NCBI GenBank assembly: GCA_017939945.1
Contig: JAGAZS010000289.1
Location: forward strand, 1-10,529
Length of the DNA: 10,529 bases
Direction of reading: 5' to 3'
Origin: Schwartzia sp. (in: firmicutes)
Lineage (GTDB): Bacteria; Bacillota; Negativicutes; Selenomonadales; Selenomonadaceae
A model generated the notes under the pieces. That model had not been told where the DNA came from, did no database searches, and was given only the letters and a program-made list of their open reading frames with translations. The position numbers were made by a program, and so were the translations under genes. Positions 7,345 through 10,529 of this stretch are shown here, in pieces. Every line of letters begins with the position of its first letter. Position 1 is the stretch's first letter.

Positions 7345-7917
7345 ATGGACAGCGGGGCAGACGACCGAAGCCGTCTCAGGCTTCATGTACGCGCGGCTCG
7401 TGAATGGCTGGGGCGCGCGGATGAGTCGCTGGGGCGCGCCGATGATGTGCGCGGCGACCTGAATCTGATGCTGGCGCAGGCGGAACTGACACGGGCAAAG
7501 GAAACGGAACGTCCGGCTGCTTCCGTCGTATGGGCGAGAAGGCTGGCGCCGCTTTTCGTAGCGGTATTGATTGCGGGCGGCGGTTACTCCATGTGGCGTA
7601 TGGGGACACAAGCCGAGCCAAGTCCTTTGCCGTTGGAGCAGCGAACGGTGCAAAGCGCGGCGGCGTTGCCGGAACCCGCTGTACTGCAGCCGATTGTGCC
7701 GCAGGAAACAAGGGAAACGGTGCTGCCTGAGATAACGGAACCGCCTGTCCGCGAGGAAGAGCCGCCGGAAATTGTTCCGTTGGCGGAAGCGGAGATGCCG
7801 GAACCGGTGGAGACGGCGGAGACGCCGCAGGAATCTTTGCAGCAGGCGCGGCTCCCGTCGGAGGATATGCAGCGGTTGATGAACAGCGCGGGGCAAAGCC
7901 TGCGCGCGATACAATAG
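7345..7917 (+). CDS. single-pass membrane protein with Pro/Glu-rich outer segment, unknown function
   Basis: A 190-residue protein of no family I recognise. Residues 1-64 are charged and mostly helical (AREWLGRADESLGRADD at 18-34, then LNLMLAQAELTRAKE at 39-53). They should lie in the cytoplasm, because basic residues (WARR, 63-66) precede the single membrane segment (LAPLFVAVLIAGGGYSMW, about 67-84). Residues 90-165 are rich in proline and glutamate with few hydrophobic stretches, as in the periplasm-spanning linkers of TonB-like proteins. The end (166-190) is a short amphipathic stretch. There is no signal peptidase site and no lipobox. The layout (sigma gene upstream, small cytoplasmic domain, one membrane pass, extracytoplasmic tail) is that of a membrane anti-sigma factor, but no anti-sigma sequence motif is visible. 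A scaffold for the Bam machinery is an alternative. The ATG 7345 is set by AAAGGAGGAG. Confidence 0.8.
   Translation: MDSGADDRSRLRLHVRAAREWLGRADESLGRADDVRGDLNLMLAQAELTRAKETERPAASVVWARRLAPLFVAVLIAGGGYSMWRMGTQAEPSPLPLEQRTVQSAAALPEPAVLQPIVPQETRETVLPEITEPPVREEEPPEIVPLAEAEMPEPVETAETPQESLQQARLPSEDMQRLMNSAGQSLRAIQ
7408..7449 (+). repeat. 21-base tandem duplication in the membrane protein gene
   Basis: Two adjacent 21-base units begin CTGGGGCGCGC and are nearly identical over their first 17 bases (one difference). They encode LGRADES and LGRADDV, a seven-residue repeat in the cytoplasmic helix, so the duplication adds two heptad-like turns without breaking the frame. Confidence 0.6.
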
Positions 7918-7957
7918 GTAAGAGATAAATGATGATGGTAGGAAAAGAGAGCGTTTT

Positions 7958-7964
7958 GGGAGGT
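7958..7964 (+). promoter_or_regulatory. ribosome-binding site supporting a TTG start for bamA
   Basis: GGGAGGT lies six bases before TTG 7971. The upstream in-frame ATGs at 7929, 7932 and 7935 have no comparable site. Starting at TTG gives a normal signal peptide with lysines next to the start, whereas the ATG adds a 14-residue tail ahead of it. Confidence 0.8.
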
Positions 7965-7970
7965 TTCATT

Positions 7971-10082
7971 TTGGAGAAGAAAACATACCGGGCATGGGCT
8001 TATACGGCGGCTGTCGCAGCGAGCTTCGCGGCGATGCCTTTGGGAACGGCGCAGGCGGAAGAAGCTCCGGCGGAGACGAAGCCGCAGGCGGTTATTGCGC
8101 TTCCGGACATCACATCGGTGCCGATTGATGTCGTTCCGGCGCCGGTGGTGACCGAGGAAGAGGCGCTGGCGCGGCAGGAAGAGGAAGACGCGAAGCTGCG
8201 CGCCGCCGAGGAAAGGAAAGCGGCGGAGGAGGCTGAACGCAAGGCGCGCGAGGAAGCCGAGCGCAAGGCTGAGGAGGAGCGGCGCAGGGAAGAGGAAGCC
8301 AGGCGCGCTGCCGAGGAAGCCGCGCGCAGGGCGGCGGAGGAAGCCGCTGCGGCGAAAGCGGCGGAGGCTGTTACGACGACGCGGGGTTCCGTCCCGGCGG
8401 ATCAATGGACGGCCCTTCGACCGGACGAGCAGGCGATTGCGGCTCGTCTCAAAGCGTTGGTCGGACAGACCATCGTCGACGTCGTTTTTGACGGCGCCAG
8501 CGCGCCGACGCTCCCGAAAGCGAAAGAAGCTCTGCTGACCCGTCCCGGCGACGTGTTCGCGGAAGATACCATCGACAAGGATCGCGGCGCGATTTACGAC
8601 GTCGGACTGTTCTACGATATTTTCCCGACCTTTGAGATTGTTCCCGAGGGCGTTATCATCACCTATCATCTGCTGGAAAATCCGGTGCTGCATTCCGTCG
8701 CCATAGAGGGCAACACCGCTATCAAGACGGAGGAACTTCGCAAGCTTATCACCGTGCCGGAAGGCGAAATGCTCAATACGCGCACGCTCCATGAGAATCT
8801 GCAGGCGATTTCCGACCGCTATCACAAGGACGGCTATATCCTCGTCAAGGTCAACAATCTCGACATCGGCCGCGACGGCAACCTGAAAATCGCTATCAAC
8901 GAGGGGATTTTGGAAGGCTACACGGTCAAGGGTAACACGAAGACGAAGGACAAGGTCGTCATCCGCGAGATGCGCATGAAGCCGGGCGAACCCTTCAACG
9001 CGAAAAAAGCGCGCCGCAGTATGCAGCGCGTCTACAATCTCGGTTTCTTTGACGACGTCAACATGAAGCTGAATCCGGGCGTTGAGCCGAATTCCGTCGT
9101 CCTCGAAGTGGACGTGGTCGAGAAGCGGACGGGTAACTTCACTGTCGGCGCCGGCTATTCCAGTTCGGACGGCTTCGTCGGTCTCGTCGGTATCGGCGAC
9201 AGGAATTTCCGGGGCATCGGTGACGCCATCAACCTGACCTTTGAGTTCAGCGGCGACGATACGGATAACCACGGTTTTATGTTCTCCTATCGTCGTCCCT
9301 GGCTCGACAGGAAGGAAACGGCGGTTACGTTCCGCCTATACAACCGTACCTACAGATACTATGATTACAATACCGAGGGCAATATAATCGAGGAATTCAT
9401 GCGCAAATATTTGGGCGGTGAGTTCACGTTCAGCCGTCCGGTCAGCGAGGTTTCGACGAACTTCATCACGCTACGGAGCAGGGACGACCAGTACGTCAAG
9501 CATTATTCCGACCTTGACCGCAGCACGCCTGCATGGTACCCTTGGCGAGATGCGAACTTTGGCAATACCCGCAGCATCGTCTTGGAGCATGTCACGGATA
9601 CGCGGGACAACATCTTCAACCCGATGACCGGAAATAAGCTGAACCTGACGGCGGACTTCGCCGGGTTTGGCGGAAAGTTCAATTACCAGAAATACATGGT
9701 CGAGGAAAACTACTATATCAAGGCCGGTCACGCGCAGGTGTTTGCAATCCGGGCCATGGCCGGTTTCGGCAACGGTGAGATTCCCGAATACAGCCTGTAC
9801 CGCATCGGCGGCCAGAATACGATTCGCGGTTACCGTGACGAGCAGTTCCGTGGTAAACGCATGTATATGGGGACTCTCGAATATCGGTTCCCTGTCTTCA
9901 GCAAGGTACAGGGTGCATTATTTACGGATTTTGGAAGTGCATGGAATCCCAATCCGCAGGAATTCTATTCTTCAATTGGTTTCGGTTTGGGCATCCAGAC
10001 GCCGGTGGGGCCGATTCGCATCGACCTGGCGCACGGCAAGCAGGGTAACCGCATGCATTTCAGCGTTGGCAGCACGTTCTGA
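7971..10082 (+). CDS. bamA: Omp85-family outer-membrane assembly factor, BamA-like
   Basis: A 703-residue outer-membrane protein that would fold and insert beta-barrel proteins. From the TTG start, residues 1-29 form a signal peptide (basic n-region EKKTYR, hydrophobic core, AQA cleavage site before EE). Residues about 60-135 are an unusual Glu/Ala/Arg-rich stretch, predicted to be a long charged helix or coiled coil like the TolA middle region. Three POTRA domains follow: about 164-238, 239-314 (HSVAIEGNTAIKTEEL) and 315-387 (GYTVKGNTKTKDKVVIREM). The barrel covers about 388-703, with DTRDNIFNPMTG (543-554), the IRGY motif (618-621) that matches the conserved (V/I)RG(F/Y) lid-loop signature, and a terminal phenylalanine. 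E. coli BamA has five POTRAs and TamA three, so a TamA-like role beside tamB cannot be excluded. The start is 53 bases after the preceding gene's stop, and a terminator follows the gene. Confidence 0.93.
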   Translation: MEKKTYRAWAYTAAVAASFAAMPLGTAQAEEAPAETKPQAVIALPDITSVPIDVVPAPVVTEEEALARQEEEDAKLRAAEERKAAEEAERKAREEAERKAEEERRREEEARRAAEEAARRAAEEAAAAKAAEAVTTTRGSVPADQWTALRPDEQAIAARLKALVGQTIVDVVFDGASAPTLPKAKEALLTRPGDVFAEDTIDKDRGAIYDVGLFYDIFPTFEIVPEGVIITYHLLENPVLHSVAIEGNTAIKTEELRKLITVPEGEMLNTRTLHENLQAISDRYHKDGYILVKVNNLDIGRDGNLKIAINEGILEGYTVKGNTKTKDKVVIREMRMKPGEPFNAKKARRSMQRVYNLGFFDDVNMKLNPGVEPNSVVLEVDVVEKRTGNFTVGAGYSSSDGFVGLVGIGDRNFRGIGDAINLTFEFSGDDTDNHGFMFSYRRPWLDRKETAVTFRLYNRTYRYYDYNTEGNIIEEFMRKYLGGEFTFSRPVSEVSTNFITLRSRDDQYVKHYSDLDRSTPAWYPWRDANFGNTRSIVLEHVTDTRDNIFNPMTGNKLNLTADFAGFGGKFNYQKYMVEENYYIKAGHAQVFAIRAMAGFGNGEIPEYSLYRIGGQNTIRGYRDEQFRGKRMYMGTLEYRFPVFSKVQGALFTDFGSAWNPNPQEFYSSIGFGLGIQTPVGPIRIDLAHGKQGNRMHFSVGSTF

Positions 10083-10100
10083 TATGGGTGTGGGAAAAGA

Positions 10101-10127
10101 AATGCGGCGGATTTCCGCCGCATTTTT
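10101..10127 (+). terminator. intrinsic terminator after bamA
   Basis: AATGCGGCGG and CCGCCGCATT form a perfect ten-base-pair GC-rich stem around an ATTT loop, with TTTTT at 10123-10127 at its 3' foot. It lies 18 bases after the bamA stop. As preceding bases are A-rich (GAAAAGAA), it could also end leftward transcription. It overlaps the first codons of the next gene, whose ATG (10102-10104) is inside the left arm. Confidence 0.8.
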
Positions 10128-10529
10128 CACAATCTGGTGCTTGTTGTTTTTTGTGCATTCCGTTGAGGCCAGAGGAACGGTGGAGGAAGTCACAGCCAGC
10201 GTTACGTCGGTTTCTCCGATTCCGACGATTGTCCGCCAACGAATGGAGACGACAGTCTCGGCCATTGGGGCGCAGCTCCTGACAGGACGGCGACTCTCCG
10301 AGGTGGAGACAACGCGGGCACAGCAAGAGGCGATTATTCACGAAGTCTTTGACAAGGTGCTCGTTGGTTATTCCGTGGAAAGCGTTTCGCTGACGCCGGG
10401 GGAGACTTCGCGCATCGAGATCCGTCTCGTGCCGTGGGCGGACGTCATCCGCGTCGTGCGTGTTGACATTACTGTTGAAGGAATGCCGCCGCTCGTCGAG
10501 GAAATGGCGCGCCGCGACCTCGCCGACGT
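10102..10529 (+). CDS. secreted protein of unknown family, C-terminus beyond the right edge
   Basis: An open frame runs to the window edge (142 codons and two bases) without a stop. Residues 1-23 form a clear signal peptide: RR after the start, hydrophobic ISAAFFTIWCLLFFV, then SVEA as a likely cleavage site. There is no lipobox cysteine at the cleavage point. The mature part seen (about 24-142) alternates helix-like and strand-like stretches: a helical portion around residues 45-90, then strands around SVESVSLTP, RIEIRLVPW and VIRVVRVDITVEGMPPLVEE. The last resembles the strand-helix pattern of POTRA-like periplasmic domains, but this is weak. I do not recognise the family. ATG 10102 is preferred because it gives a normal signal peptide; an in-frame ATG at 10084 adds MGVGKE. 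Neither has a strong ribosome site. Position after bamA suggests an envelope role. Confidence 0.7.
   Translation, partial: MRRISAAFFTIWCLLFFVHSVEARGTVEEVTASVTSVSPIPTIVRQRMETTVSAIGAQLLTGRRLSEVETTRAQQEAIIHEVFDKVLVGYSVESVSLTPGETSRIEIRLVPWADVIRVVRVDITVEGMPPLVEEMARRDLAD

Noticed and set aside
7929..7970. ATG at 7929 as start of bamA
   Set aside because: Weak upstream site, and it places an extra 14-residue tail before the signal peptide; TTG 7971 with GGGAGGT fits better.
7584..9272. Open frame of 562 codons on the minus strand opposite bamA
   Set aside because: It is antisense to a clearly real Omp85 gene; its product is dominated by arginine/leucine runs mirroring the Glu/Ala-rich code, with no ribosome site noted.

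Overview
The window looks like chromosomal DNA from a diderm Firmicute, most likely a Negativicute of the Selenomonas/Mitsuokella type. It carries outer-membrane assembly genes of the Gram-negative kind (tamB and an Omp85/BamA gene). These are preceded by strong Firmicutes-type Shine-Dalgarno sites (AAAGGAGG and variants), and the coding DNA is GC-rich by eye. The genus is inference; nothing in the window fixes it.

Left part (1-1932, minus strand): a two-gene unit. It consists of a 161-residue helix-turn-helix regulator (1447-1932) followed by a superfamily 2 DEAH-box helicase (1350 down to the left edge, C-terminus outside the window). The helicase has an N-terminal region of about 150 residues that I do not recognise. 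The 96-base gap between them holds an extended -10 promoter and two palindromes sharing the core CAACT.

Middle (1933-2170): a divergent, AT-richer intergenic region with a small hairpin and a near-consensus sigma-A type promoter (TTGACA, 17 bases, TAGAAT) that fires rightward into tamB.

Right part (2171-10529, plus strand): an outer-membrane biogenesis cluster. In order it holds tamB (1442 residues), a small sigma-70 family factor (216), a single-pass membrane protein with a proline/glutamate-rich outer part (190), a bamA-like Omp85 gene (703 residues from a TTG start), and the first 142 codons of a secreted protein of unknown family. TamB and the Omp85 protein would work together across the periplasm to insert outer-membrane proteins or supply the outer membrane with lipid. 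The sigma factor and the membrane protein between them look like a possible sigma/anti-sigma pair that could couple envelope state to transcription; this is inference. A strong intrinsic terminator follows bamA and overlaps the start of the last gene.

No RNA genes, insertion sequences, CRISPR arrays or attachment sites were seen. No stretch longer than 300 bases lacks a gene.
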